Under the pieces are notes generated by a model. It did no database searches. It worked only from the letters and a program-made list of their open reading frames with translations, and was not told where the DNA came from. A DNA stretch of 64,000 bases from Spongilla lacustris. Taxonomy: Eukaryota; Porifera; Demospongiae; Spongillida; Spongillidae. This document shows, one piece after another, positions 35,711 to 47,699 of the stretch. Position numbers and translations under genes: made by a program. The stretch covers positions 7,405,573 through 7,469,572 of the forward strand of contig OX442415.1 of NCBI GenBank assembly GCA_949361645.1, read 5' to 3'. Position 1 is the first letter of the stretch, and every line of letters begins with the position of its first letter.

Positions 35711-36339
35711 TCAAATCATACTCTTCACGGCCTTGATCATGTGGGCGGAGCTTATCCCGTACAGCTCCAGCAGCTTATGGCACAGACCACTTCTAGGGAT
35801 GCCAGTGACGGCCAATCGGTGCACACGAATGTTGAGCTCCTCAGACAGAGCACCTGCCACAGCCTCCCCAAGTCCACCTGCACACCAGAGGGCATTCAGT
35901 AACCATGGCAACACAAACCTACTCACAAAACACAGAACCTCATCAATAATGTCTGGACACACCCACACATGCACTTCATACACTCAACACACTCCACCTT
36001 GCTTCTCAACAATGCTTATATGAGCATGTTTATATAAGAGGTGTAAAATCAAAATTTGATAGGCTAACCTGTTAAAATCTTTATCAGATAACCATTTGTG
36101 GGCCAATGGCAGTGAATTACAAGCACCATGGTATTTATCAAGGCTGGGGTGAGCATTATTTGGGATAGATGTTTACAAGCAGTCGAGCATACCTGAGGCT
36201 TCCTACATGTACAGAACCTTGTGTTTATTTTAGCCTCATAAGAGGTGTCCCTATACTGAATACTGGTCAGTGAGGACATGTGAGTAATGATCAGGATTGG
36301 GACTACTTAGTCCCGAACCTGGGAACATGCCTCAGCCCT

Positions 36340-36480
36340 CCTCCCCACACCTTTGCCCCTCCTCCCCACACCATTGCACCTCCTCCCCATACGTTTGCCC
36401 CTCCTCCCCACACCGTTGCCCCTCCTCCCCATACCTTTGCCCCTCCTCCCTATACTATTGCCCCTCCTCCCCATACCTTT
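36340..36480. repeat. minisatellite made of splice-donor-like units
   Basis: Units of about 20 bases (CCATACCTTTGCCCCTCCTC) directly abut the transketolase exon at 36477. On the minus strand each unit reads GGGGCAAAGGTATGGGGAGG, a near copy of the exon end plus donor, so up to seven potential donors stand in a row. Confidence 0.9.
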
Positions 36481-37054
36481 GCCTGCCCGATCTTGAACAC
36501 CTCATTGGGGTAGATCACAGAGGTCTCTGGTCGTGAGGTACGTGTGAAGGTGATGCCTACATAGTTGGCCGCCAGCTCTATGGCACGTTCAGTGGACACA
36601 GCATCACTGGGGTAGAAGCACACTGAACCATGGATGGAGCGGAACATGGCAAAGTCCTCCAGAGCCATCTGGGAGGGGCCATCCTCCCCTGGGGAGGAGA
36701 GAGGGGAGAGAGAGAGTGGATTCACATGTTAATATTATAACCTCCGTGACTTGATCACATCATACAAATCACCCATGGATGATATACACACCTCTATGAA
36801 TGAACCTGAGCTTCAACACAAATCTCAATCTGATTGGTTACACACACCATATACATGTACATGTAAAATAACACACAAGTTTACCATTTAGGCCTTGCGA
36901 GAGATGTCAGCCTCCTTGGGCCCCAGAGGCTTGCCATGCCAGTTCTCCTTGTCCTCAATGTTGGGGAAGCCCTTTCCTGACCACACCCACACACCACACC
37001 CACAGGTTATACAAAGGCAAAACACACACAATGATCAATGCAATGCAACAAATG

Positions 37055-37055
37055 G

Positions 37056-37117
<62 letters not shown>

Positions 37118-37135
37118 ACACACACAGACACACAG
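37055..37135. repeat. (CA)n microsatellite
   Basis: About 40 CA units with interruptions, in a transketolase intron. Confidence 0.97.
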
Positions 37136-37884
37136 CTTGCATAGTATAAACATATCACCCCCAAGCACTATCAGGATCACCCACATGTATGGATGGGCAC
37201 CACCCACCTTATCCAGAGATAATCAACACCAATCAACACATGTACTGGTTCCCTAGCAACATGTACATGTATTGTTGACCTTCTTTGCATTACATGTTTT
37301 AATAGAGCTATATTGCATAGGAATTGCCTAGTTCACATGTAGATGAAAAATGCTGCACATTCACTCAGAGCACACCTACACATGTAAATATAGCACATCC
37401 ATATATGTACATAACTACACACACATGCACACTTACACCTCTCCTCTACCCCCACACACTGTCTCCTTCACACCCACAAACCTTTCAAGGTGAGGCACAG
37501 CAGGGCAGTGGGCCTGTCCTTGGTACACTTGGCAGTATGCAGGGCTCTGTATATCTCCTGTATGTTGTGCCCATCCACCACTAGGGCGTTGAACCCAAAG
37601 GCATCAAACCTCTTCCTGTAGGTCTCCATGTCATGCTGGAGGGCCGTGGGCTGGCTCTGTCCCAGCCTGTTCACACCCACTATGGCCACCAAGTTGTCCA
37701 GCTTGTAGTGGGAAGAGAAGGAGGCCGCCTCCCACACACTCCCCTCGGCACTCTCCCCATCCCCCATGAGGCAGTACACCCTGTAGCTGGCCTTGTCCAG
37801 GTACTTCCCACAGTAGGCCATGCCGGCAGAGACACTGAGACCTTGACCTAGGGAGCCTGTGGCCACATCTATGTAGTTCTGATG

Positions 37885-38113
37885 CAGCACTGCACCTACA
37901 TAGGCAGAGGGGAAGATTATGTCTTAGGTTTTATCTCAGCTGGCCAATACCAGATAAAACCCTAACTCCTTATATTAGTTCAGAGAACTACAGAATATGG
38001 TGGAAGTGTAGAAATTCCCTTTCTCCACACACAGTAATGGTTGAACTCAACAGCTGTTATTGCTTCTGCCATTATGTTACCACTACTTTCCTGTACTTAG
38101 CATGGCTTCCAAA

Positions 38114-38151
<38 letters not shown>

Positions 38152-38158
38152 ACACACA

Positions 38159-38221
<63 letters not shown>

Positions 38222-38600
38222 ATCCTGCACAGACGTTTCACAAACAGCATACATGTGCTGTGTAATGCAAATCACTCAATGTATTGCAGCCTTTATCAGG
38301 TGGATGTTTCACTCACCAACTACTAACTTGGATTGATGGTTGCACACAAGGCTTCTGATGTCATCGACATCTGAATCTGATTCCTACCGTACGCTGCGTA
38401 CTTGCCGCATGCGTACATATCTAGAAGCCCCAGATGCGCTAAAAAAAATCAGGTACATGTATTACTGTTGTTATATTACGCGCATGCAAGCGGACGGACC
38501 TAACTTTATGCGCTGCACTGAACACTCATCCAATGCTGCCCCCATGTGCACAATCCAACGCACGTACCTAAAGTATGTAGCTTTCTCACTTCTCTTTTCA
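37885..38600. repeat. dispersed block R2, copy 1
   Basis: Starts GCAGCACTGCACCTACATAG at the truncated transketolase exon edge, then a long (CA)n (38115-38220), CAAACAGCATACATGTGCTG and AACTACTAACTTGGATTGAT. Copies lie at 43.57-43.95, 54.42-55.2 and partly 55.29-55.8 kb. No coding content established. Confidence 0.8.
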
Positions 38601-38980
38601 AAAAGACGATACCTAACCATTTTTGGACCGTAAAATATTAATTTATTTTGATATCTTTGATTCAAAATAACTCGTGTCGATTGTGGTGCCCAGACCATTG
38701 TGCGGAATATTCGTTCAGAAGGAAAAAAACGGCTAGACGCTCGCTTGTGGTGCGGCGTGAGTCTGTGGATCACTTTTCCTTTCCGTGGGGACAGCCACAA
38801 ACCCAGACCAGGGGTAGGGGTGACAGCTCCTGGGGGGTCTACTATAACATGGTCTGCTGATACATGTACGTACATGCTTTGGTGGGGTTTCCTTAAAAGG
38901 GTTGAAATTACGTGCATATACATATACATAAATAGCAACATACATGTATGACTTATATGACAAGACGCGCGTGCTATACG

Positions 38981-40498
38981 ATGAAAGCTCAGTGTCCTGT
39001 TTGCAAACAATTGATAACTGTAACCACACGCAATGTCTTCCGTGCTCACCCCCCAGGCAGAAACCACTGTCCAGGTTCAGGACAAGCAGTACGTACGCTG
39101 ACTGTGCCCTATAGCGACGCCAACACGAAGTCCGACGAAGAACGAGCTGGTGGTAGCGAAGTTAAAGACAGTTGTACAGATGAATCTAAGCCTAAGGTCG
39201 ACGAAGACTTATTGGTCAATTGCAACCAAGAGGAAAAACCAGCTGACAGTGACAAGACAAGTCGAAAGGACACGGAAGAAGCCAGAGATAAGAAATGCAG
39301 TACCAACTGGTCAGGACAACCAGTACCTCCACCGACCGACTCTGCGTTCGATGTCATCACAAAGTCCGACGAAGACAAAGAAGAACGAGCTGGTTGTAGC
39401 GACGTTGAAGGCAGTGGTACGGATACGTCAGTTGACGTCAACAGAAAACGGCACACGGTGGCATCAACAGAGACGACTACACAGCCATGCCTCGATAGTG
39501 ACGCAGAAGGCACCACTCTCAAGTTAAAACAAGAAGAACCAGTCATCGACACAACGTCCGAGTTTATGTGGCCAGAGGATTTCCCTCCCGCAATTCCCAA
39601 GTCAAAACTTGAAGCTAAACCAGATGTCGACACAAAAGATGTACTGGCCATACTTGAAGCTAAACCAGATGTCGACACAAAAGATGTACTGGCCATATGC
39701 TGTAAATGCAATGCCAAGTCTAAATGCGTCCCAGCACAAGAACCAGCTGTCGACACAACGCCCGACAAGTCAAATGCAGCTAGTAAATCTGATGTCGAGA
39801 AAGAAGGCTCAACCACAGGATGTACCACAGGATGTCCATGTATGAGCTCCGGAGCTCTATGTCGCAGTGCCTGTGGCTGTAGTAAGAGTAAGTGCACTAA
39901 CAGAGCAGCAAAAAGACTTCGAGATGGTTTATTGAAACTTGATGACAAAATTTGGCAGTACAGAAACAATATTGATGCTTACACTGGACACACTAGGTAT
40001 GTTACAAACAACCCAGCAAAAGACCATATTCTGGAATGTCAGATTTTCGGTGCAGTTCTTGACCATATCCTTAGTCAGTGGCGGGTAATAGGTAAGCATC
40101 TGAGTAAAAGCGAGTTAGATGGTGTAATCAAAAAGCTCAAACCAATTCTCAATGGAGTACATAACCTTAACATCACCACCCGATCAATCAATGGAGCCAA
40201 GAAAGGTCCCTTCATGTCATTTCTCAGCCGCCAATATGGAAGTAAGAAAGCTTTAAGGTCTATGTCACTAAAAGATGCAATATAAAAGTCCACAAGCAAA
40301 GATATGGAAAGCTGGGATGGAATAACAAAAGAAGTGGTCGCAGCTTATGAGAAGACTAATGAGCTGTTAGGAGAATTGGAGGAGCAGATGGAACATGATC
40401 AGAATACTTCACCACGAACAAAGGAGATAGTGAAGCAATTCCGTGCAGAACTCGAGGCATGTGTTAGAGCAATGGGCATTATACCATGCCAACAGTAG
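38981..40498 (+). CDS. zinc-motif protein with in-frame stop (unrecognised family)
   Basis: One long frame, 434 codons from ATG 38981 to TAA 40283-40285, then open in the same frame to TAG 40498. The N-terminus has CPVCKQLITV ... AHPPGRNHCPGSG, a CX2C...HX5HC zinc motif. The middle is acidic and Lys-rich with Asp-rich repeats, including a perfect 45-base tandem duplication (39608-39697). The C-terminal part has a Cys cluster (CPCMSSGALCRSACGCSKSK, CTNR), then a helical domain with NNPAKDHILECQIFGA and GAKKGPFMSFLSRQYG. The tail after the stop (SWDGITKEVVAAYEKT...) looks like its natural continuation. It is intronless and flanked by repeats, so possibly of transposon or retrocopy origin. Confidence 0.65.
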
Positions 40499-42100
40499 TT
40501 CCATTTGCTACACGTTGAGGTATGCATTAACTGTATAATTTCCATTGTACCTTTTGTGTCTATATGTATATGTGTTATACAGCTGAATAATGTACATGTA
40601 CAAATGTAGAAAAGCTTAAAAGAGAGGGAAAGGAGACAGCCATCAATTTAGTGGAGGACCCCTTGTTAGGGGGAGGGGCCATGACGGTGACAGTATATAG
40701 GGAGATGGTAAACATAAGAGACAGGTCTGGGGCTGAGGACTGATGAAAGAGCACATAAGCCATGAGCTGGAAGACTAGGCCACAATCCTCACAGTGAAAC
40801 ATATCCAGAGAGGTCCAAAGAAGTGATGTATGGACAAACGTGAGAGCACCCAGAAATGCATCAGAGCAGTGGTGTTGGAAGCTAGGAGATATAAAAGTGC
40901 AGCGGCCAAAGACCACTGCCCCCCCTTGGGGAGGGTGCAGGAAGGGGGCACCCCTACCACCCAGCTAGGGGGTATATGCATCAGCACACATTAAGATACA
41001 TGTACATGTACATGTACAGATTTAATTTGACCATACATGACATGTAATTTGTAATTTAGGAGCCAGAAAGCTGAGTCACTCCATCTGAGTACATGTTCAT
41101 AAGCAACATTTCTAATATTGAAGCCAGGATCCTAGCCTTGCAGCTGCATTACATGGAGCTGGTGGAAGGCAAATCTCCCATGAATGCCTAAAACATGATC
41201 AGCAAGATGGCTGCATCTTCAGCTACATGTAGTTCAGATGGCAGTCCATAATTCATTGGAATCTTGCATCGGCAGCACAACCAACTTAAACTATTAATAG
41301 CCACTTTGTGAGTTTTCCCCAGAGCTTCCTTTCTCCTAAAAGCTTCCCAAACTCATGGCAACTATAACTCTTTGCGTTGCTCGATTTGAATAGTTTGGCT
41401 CTGAAACAACTGTTTCTGCATAGGACTCCAGCCAATAGAAATGATTAAAATGAAAGTGGATGACAAACAAGCCGAAACGTTTGGATGGCTGTTTTAGGGA
41501 ACAGGTAAACTACTACAAATCTCTCTAAAATGTGAGGCCCATAAGGCATCATTGTTGGTAAAACGTCACTACCTCTAAACAGCACCTATTCAGGTCTAAA
41601 AGTGTAACAGTTTACCACGTTCAAATTTTGACTTGGACGATGGTGTAACGATGGAGAAAATAACTAAAAACGTGCTTGTTGAACAGGTTGCAGAAATGAA
41701 TATGCTGAATATATTATAAGTCATGTGACAACTTTACACTTTTGACATTTGCTGTCATTTAGTTAATTAAATAACACTGCAATCAGATTCGTGACACCTT
41801 TCACCGTTTTACTAAAAGTTAATGAGACAAACTATGAATTCCCCCCTCCCCCTCCCCCCCTGTAATCACAGTTTCAACTGTATTGGAACCGAGATGTGTT
41901 TACATGCAGTTGATTATGTAATACAATACTAACTCAAATGGCCATGTGTTGTTGTGACCATATACACCTGGCCAGCATTATATGTTGTTTTGCTATTGTG
42001 CTGGAAGAATCAGGGATTAAGAATAAGGGGTGGGTTTTGGAATATATATAAATACAGGAGATGGGCTAAAATAAAAGTGCACCATTACTACATGGAACGC
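40499..42100. other. intergenic, no gene recognised
   Basis: Contains a minus-strand open frame of 113 codons (40575-40916) without recognisable features, TACATGTA runs and unremarkable AT-rich DNA. Confidence 0.5.
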
Positions 42101-42115
42101 CATGCAGTTTATTTT

Positions 42116-42238
42116 GACCAGACTAACAAATGTGTTAATATTGTTTACACTGCAAGCGCTATTGTTTAGATAAAAACCGCTTATATAAACAATAGCGCTT
42201 GCAGTGTAAACTATATTAACACATTTGTTAGTCTGGTC
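42116..42238. repeat. inverted repeat with about 53-bp arms
   Basis: GACCAGACTAACAAATGTGT at the left pairs with ACACATTTGTTAGTCTGGTC at the right, and the inner arms (CACTGCAAGCGCTATTGTTT) also pair, with a 15-base loop. A strong hairpin. Confidence 0.95.
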
Positions 42239-43260
42239 CTATTTGGCCCTATATCTCCACAACCAACAGAGGTCCCCGCCTAACTATTGCTTTTCCTGAT
42301 TGCTCATAGTCAGAGGATGGTGCCTATATAAAATTTGTGAGGTTCTTTCAAGGGAGTTTTTTAAAAACCTAATTAAAGTCGCGCACATTAAAGTTAAGTT
42401 TCTGATGAGCATTATTAATGGTGCTTAATAATAGATATACCAAAACAAGCATACAATGACACTTTATACATTGGTGTGTTTGTACTTAATCCCGATTATT
42501 AAAGACTTTATACATAGAAACGCCCCCTGGTTTACACAATGCAGCCAAAAATGGTCAAAATGTCAACAAGCTGTAGCTCAAATGTGGTTAGTGTTACAGA
42601 TCTCAAACTTTGCACTTTAACACATCTTTATGATCCATACAAGATGGTTAGTTATGAACAAGATTGGACAATGTCATGCAAATATCAACTTACGTGACTT
42701 GACCCACCAGGTGGTGGGGCTACCTTGAGCTCCTGGGGGTGTACTTGACTGCTTGATCCTGATATCTGCTTTGGTGGGGTTTCCTTAAAAGGGTTGAGAC
42801 ATGCAGAAGAGATACTTGTAACCACATGCAGTGTCTTCCATGACAACCAATACATGTAGCTCCACTGATCCCATGCACAAGTCATGTATGTATACATGTA
42901 CATGCAATTGTACATATTCATGTACTTGTACATGTACCTCATCCCAAAAGATATGCAAAGAAAACTAACACTAGACCCACAGATATTATTGGCCAGTGCA
43001 CACAGTAATTTGCCACTTCAGGTATGTAATATACATGTAAGTTACATTTGTAATTTTGTATATGTTATACTGCTGAATTGTAAAGAATTGCAAAGATCAA
43101 AAGTTACCTCCTTTGGGCTATACTGTTGGGCCAAACAAGCAAACTGGCCATGTGATGTCGTGACCGGCCACAAATGTTGTTCTGCTATTGGTGCAAGCTT
43201 GTGCTGGAACATGCAGAAAACACCTTACAGCATACAACAGAGTTCTACCGTAACATCACA
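42239..43260. other. intergenic, repeats only
   Basis: A phrase CATCCCAAAAGATATGCAAA with the following 50 bases occurs at 42945 and again at 43368 and 54220. Part of 42765-42800 matches 38880-38910. No gene seen. Confidence 0.5.
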
Positions 43261-44060
43261 GAGCCATAGCTCCTTCAAGCGGCTGGCTACGGCCCAGGCC
43301 CATAATGATGACCAATGCAAGCCACATTTATGCACAAGTCTACGTATATACACATGCCCATACGTATCATCCCAAAAGATATGCAAAGAAAACTAACACT
43401 AGACCCACAGATATTATTAAGGGCATCAAACAAATCACCCCTTACCAGATGGTCCATTAGCAAGCTTCAGTATAGTCCAGCCATCTTGGGTCAGCTGAAG
43501 TATGTTGCTTTACAGAGACACCACTAATCTCACAATGCACCCTTGCATGGTCATATTGGGCCCATCAGTGCAGCACTGCACCTACATAGGCAGAGGTGAA
43601 GATTGTGTCTTAGGTTTTATCTCAGCTGGCCAATACCAGATAAAACCATAACTCCTATGTTAGTTCAGAGAACTACAGAATATGGTGGTAGTGTAGAAAC
43701 CCCCCCCCCCACACACACACAAACACACCCAAACGTACACACCCCCACACATACACATGCACCCTGCACACATGTTTCACGAACAGCAGTGCAAATCACT
43801 CAACGTATTGCACCAACTAAGTACTAACTTGGGAATGTTGGGATTGATTGTTCCACACAAGGCTTCTCGGATGATCGATATACCTGAATCTGACTCGATC
43901 TGATTCCCCAGCTTCCATTTGCCTATGGACTATACATGAGAATCTAAATCATACCTTTGTCTTTGAACACTCTGTGCATACACCACCAACTTTACAGCTA
44001 CGCTGCGTACTTGCCAATTTTTCTTACTAGTGGGCTATTCCATTATTTAACTGTACACCC
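43260..44060. repeat. dispersed block R2 with its left neighbour, copy 2
   Basis: Begins AGCTCCTTCAAGCGGCTGGC (copy at 54112) and runs through the R2 core to ACGCTGCGTACTTGCC. Collinear with 54.1-54.55 kb. Confidence 0.75.
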
Positions 44061-44228
44061 CTACAGATGACAATAATTGCAAACCAACCCCCCCGGGACA
44101 AAATAGCATGTTACCCTACCCTGTAGCTGGCCTTGTCCAGGTACTTCCCACAGTAGGCCATGCCGGCAGAGACACTGAGACCTTGACCTAGGGAGCCTGT
44201 GGCCACATCTATGTAGTTCTGACGCTGG

Positions 44229-44345
44229 GGGGGGGGGAGGGAGGGAGGGAGGGAGGGAGGGAGGGGAAGGAGGGGAGGGAGGGGGAGGGAGAGAGGGGAG
44301 GGGAGGGGATGGGATGGAAGAAGGGAGAGGTAAGAAAGTGAGAGG
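44229..44345. repeat. G-rich degenerate repeat in transketolase intron
   Basis: GGGA and GGGGA units; the minus-strand C/T tract ends in CAG at 44225-44227 and forms the acceptor of the next transketolase exon. The equivalent tract at 1-270 has expanded to pure GGGGA. Confidence 0.9.
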
Positions 44346-44937
44346 GTAAGATAGTGAGGTAAGACAATGGTCAGGGAATATCCATCACAGAAGTACTTAG
44401 CAAACAGAGGGGGAGAAGCTTACAGGTGTGGGGTGTCCCTCTAAGATGGAGTCCACCTTGCGCAGGGTGAGCAGATGTTCCTTGGAGAGGAGGCCAGCCT
44501 CACACCAGGCTGCATACAGGATGGGGCAGGCATGACCCTGTGAGGGTGTGAGGTGGTAGTGACACCGTACCCATAACCATGTACACAACACACACAATAA
44601 ATGCTAACAGTATCCAATGTGCACAGCTGATCAAGAAGCAATCCTATTTGTTATGTACAAATAGTGATGCATGTAGCTACATGGTGTGCCATGCAAAGGG
44701 CACGATCATGGAGCATCATAACAGGCCGTTAGTTGATTCTTAATTACATGTACTTCCTGGGCAGCAAAGAGGTCCAGTTGATAGCAACAGCCACAGCAAT
44801 TCAGGCGTCTGATTGCGTATCATTACTAATCACGCGTTATAAGGAACCTACGTAAGTTAACGGAACGAAAGATTGCGGGTACGTACGAGCTTAAACGACC
44901 CCCGCACGCACATAAAAAATGTGTACGTATCATCACG

Positions 44938-45019
44938 GTAGTTTCGTACCCAGACCCAAATGTACGTAACTGTAAGCGATAATATCATTAGGTACATTTG
45001 GATCTGGGTACGAGACTAC
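44938..45019. repeat. inverted repeat, 28-bp arms
   Basis: GTAGTTTCGTACCCAGACCC at the left matches the complement of GGATCTGGGTACGAGACTAC at the right with one or two mismatches. Confidence 0.9.
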
Positions 45020-45212
45020 ATTCTCGAGATCACGTGAAAGGCTTTTTTCAAATCTGAGGGGGTAAGCGCAAAGGTCTATTCTGTGGCGGATTCTTCTAGT
45101 ACCGCCTGGTATGTGAACAAATCAACCTATTTTTGTACATGTCACCAGAAAGAATCAATTGGTAACGTAACACTATTACCGGAAATATAATGTACATGTA
45201 GTATTTATCTTC

Positions 45213-45330
45213 AGTTACGCAACGCAGATGGACATACAAACGACCATCCCATCAGCCTGAGTGCATCAGAGATCGATCATGAAGGTTCATATGAATGCTG
45301 GACCGGAACTAGCGAATCAAAACAAGAGGT
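45213..45330 (+). CDS. possible Ig-like domain exon
   Basis: One frame reads DGHTNDHPISLSASEIDHEG and then SYECWTGTSESKQE before GTATTT. The D-x-(E)G-x-Y-x-C pattern after a SLS strand is the usual F-strand region of an immunoglobulin domain. Only this piece is seen. A terminal exon may follow after the VNTR: at 47632-47681 after TTTTGCAG the frame reads GTSVPSSVVLSCKPCFD and stops. Tentative. Confidence 0.35.
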
Positions 45331-45439
45331 ATTTTAGAGAATCCCTTTGTATGCAGCAAATTGGCATCAGAAACTGCTAGTATGTGTTAGGTGTGTGTAT
45401 AAGTGGGCCATGTGTATGAGTTGGGTCGTGGATTATATT

Positions 45440-47450
45440 TGTAAGTTGTGAGTGTGTGGGAGATTGTGATGTGTGTGTGTGTAGACCATATGTTGTGATG
45501 TGTTGTGTGGGAGTGTGTGGGAGCTTGTGATGTGTGTAGACCATACGTTGTGATGTGGTGTGAGATTGTGGGAGTTTGTGATGTGTGTGTAGACCATGAA
45601 TTGTGATGTGCTATATGGGAGTGTGTGGGAGCTTGTGATGTGTGTGTAGACCATACATTGTGATGTGTTGTGTGTGAGTGTGTGGGAGCTTGTGATGTGT
45701 GTAGACCATGGATTGTGATGTGTTATATGGGAGTGTGTGGGAGCTTGTGTCTTATGTGATGTGTGTGTAGACCATGGGTTGTGATACATATGTGAGTGTG
45801 TGGGAGCTTGTGATGTGTGTGTAGACCATGCATTGTGATACATGTATGAGTGTGTGGGAGCTTGTGATGTGTGTGTAGACCATGGATTATGATGTGTTAT
45901 ATGGGAGTGTGTGGGAGCTTGTGATGTGTGTGTAGACCATGGATTGTGATGTGTTATTTGGGAGTGTGTGGGAGCATGTGATGTGTGTGTAGACCATGGG
46001 TTGTGATTCGTGTGTGAGTGAGTGGGAGCTTGTGATTTGTGTGTAGACCATGGGTTGTGATACGTGTGTGAGTGTGTGGGAGCTTGTGATGTGTGTGTAC
46101 ACCATGGATTGTTATGTGTTATATGGGAGTGTGTGGGAGCTTGTGATGTGTGTGTAGACCATGGGTTGTGATGTGTTATATTTGAGTGTGTGGGAGCTTG
46201 TGATGTGTGTGTAGACCATAGATTGTGATGTGTTATATGGGAGTGTGTGGGCGCTTGTGACGTGTGTAGACCATGGATTGTGATGTGTTATATGGGAGTG
46301 TGTGGGAGCTTGTGATTTATGTGTAGACCATGGGTTGTGATACATGTGTGAGTGTGTAAGAGCTTGTGATGTGTGTGTAGACCATGGGTTGTGATACATA
46401 TAGGAGTGTGTGGGAGCTTGTAATGTGTGTGTAGACCATGGATTGTGATGTGTTATATGGGAGTGTGTGGGAGCTTGTGATGTGTGTGTAGACCATGGAT
46501 TGTGATGTGTTTTATGGGAGTGTGTGGGAGCTTGTGATGTGTGTGTAGACCATGGATTGTGATGTGTTATATGGGAGTGTGGGAGCTTGTGATGTGTGTG
46601 TAGACCATGGATTGTGATGTGTTGTGTGAGTGTGTGGGAGCTTGTGATGTGTGTGTAGACCATGGATTGTGATGTGTTATATGGGAGTGTGGGAGCTTGT
46701 GATGTGTGTGTAGACCATAGATTGTGATGTGTTATATAGGAGTGTGTGGTAGCTTGTGATGTGTGTGTAGACCATGGATTGTGATGTGTTATATGGGAGT
46801 GTGTGGGAGCTTGTGATGTGTGTGTAGACCATGGGTTGTGATACATATGGGAGTGTGTGGGAGCTTGTGATGTGTGTGTAGACCATGCATACATTGTGAT
46901 GTGTTGTGTGTGAGTGTGTGGGAGCTAGTGATGTGTGTAGACCATGGATTGTGATGTGTTGTATGGGAGTGTGTGGGAGCTTGTGATGTGTGTGTAGACC
47001 ATGGATTGTGATGTGTTGTGTGAGTGTGTGGGAGCTTGTGATGTGTGTGTAGACCATGGATTGTGATGTGTTGTATGTGAGTGTGGGAGCTTGTAATGTG
47101 TGTGTAGACCATACGTTGTGATGTGAGTGTGTGGGAGCTTGTGATGTGTGTGTAGACCATACGTTGTGATGTGAGTGTGTGGGAGCTTGTGATGTATGTG
47201 TAGTAGCCATGTGTATTGATGTGTTGTGTGAGAATGTGTGGGAGCTTGTGGTGTGTGTGTGTGTGCATATAGATCATGGGTTGTGTGGGAGCGGGTGAGC
47301 TTGTGATGTGTGTGTTCTGTAGGCCATCGGAGCTTCTGATGTGTGTGTGGACCATGCATGTGTGTTGTGTGTGTGAGAGAGCTTGTGATGTGTGTGTACA
47401 AATACCTTGTGATGTGTGTGTAGACCATGAGTTTTGATGTGTGTAGACCA
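45440..47450. repeat. 57-bp VNTR, about 35 units
   Basis: Unit around GTGTGTAGACCATGGATTGT, GATGTGTTATATGGGAGTG and TGTGGGAGCTTGTGATGTG. The length is mainly 57 bases (19 codons), which explains the long minus-strand frames with HNPWSTHTSQAPTHSH. Units are variable and degenerate at the right end. Not regarded as a real protein. Confidence 0.95.
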
Positions 47451-47699
47451 TTAACTGAGTGTATTTGTACAGTCATGTTGTGTGCATGTGAAATCCATCA
47501 GACATTGTTTGAACTGTCCTTGGTAACAGATGTCCTGCACACTTGGTTTTGCAGGGACCTTGATGGGTGTGGCCATGTCAAGATACAACTATCTCTCTCT
47601 CACATGCACATGCACTCTCTTGGTTTTGCAGGCACATCTGTACCATCCTCAGTCGTCCTCAGCTGCAAGCCTTGTTTTGACTGATTCTTTGTTTTGTAC

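Larger units (their letters stand above)
35711..44537 (-). pseudogene. TKT: transketolase gene, fragmented
   Basis: Minus-strand exons in order: 44424-44537 ([11 protein letters not shown]...), 44117-44224 ([20 protein letters not shown]..., cut off after ASYRV), 37482-37884 (same segment again, continuing with [14 protein letters not shown], the thiamine-diphosphate motif, to LKG), 36893-36971 (EDKENWHGKPLGP), 36477-36688 ([15 protein letters not shown]..., pyrimidine-binding domain) and 35711-35877 (GLGEAVAGALSEE...KAVKSMI, stop). Transketolase moves two-carbon units in the pentose phosphate pathway. The first exon, several middle exons and the C-terminal DPF region are missing, and repeats plus another gene sit inside. 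As assembled it looks broken. Confidence 0.8.

Noticed and set aside
36955..38336. His/Thr- and Val/Cys-repeat frames
   Set aside because: Translations of (CA)n microsatellites.
38471..39067. 198-codon minus-strand frame
   Set aside because: It runs across dispersed repeats and the start of the plus-strand gene; no domain, start or splice support.
39109..39969. 286-codon minus-strand open frame
   Set aside because: It is the antisense shadow of the plus-strand zinc-motif gene; composition mirrors the Asp/Lys-rich sense frame and no splice or start context supports it.
45433..47476. Several long minus-strand frames of HNPWSTHTSQAPTH-type repeats
   Set aside because: They follow from a 57-base VNTR whose period is a multiple of three; multiple overlapping frames are equally open and there is no gene structure.
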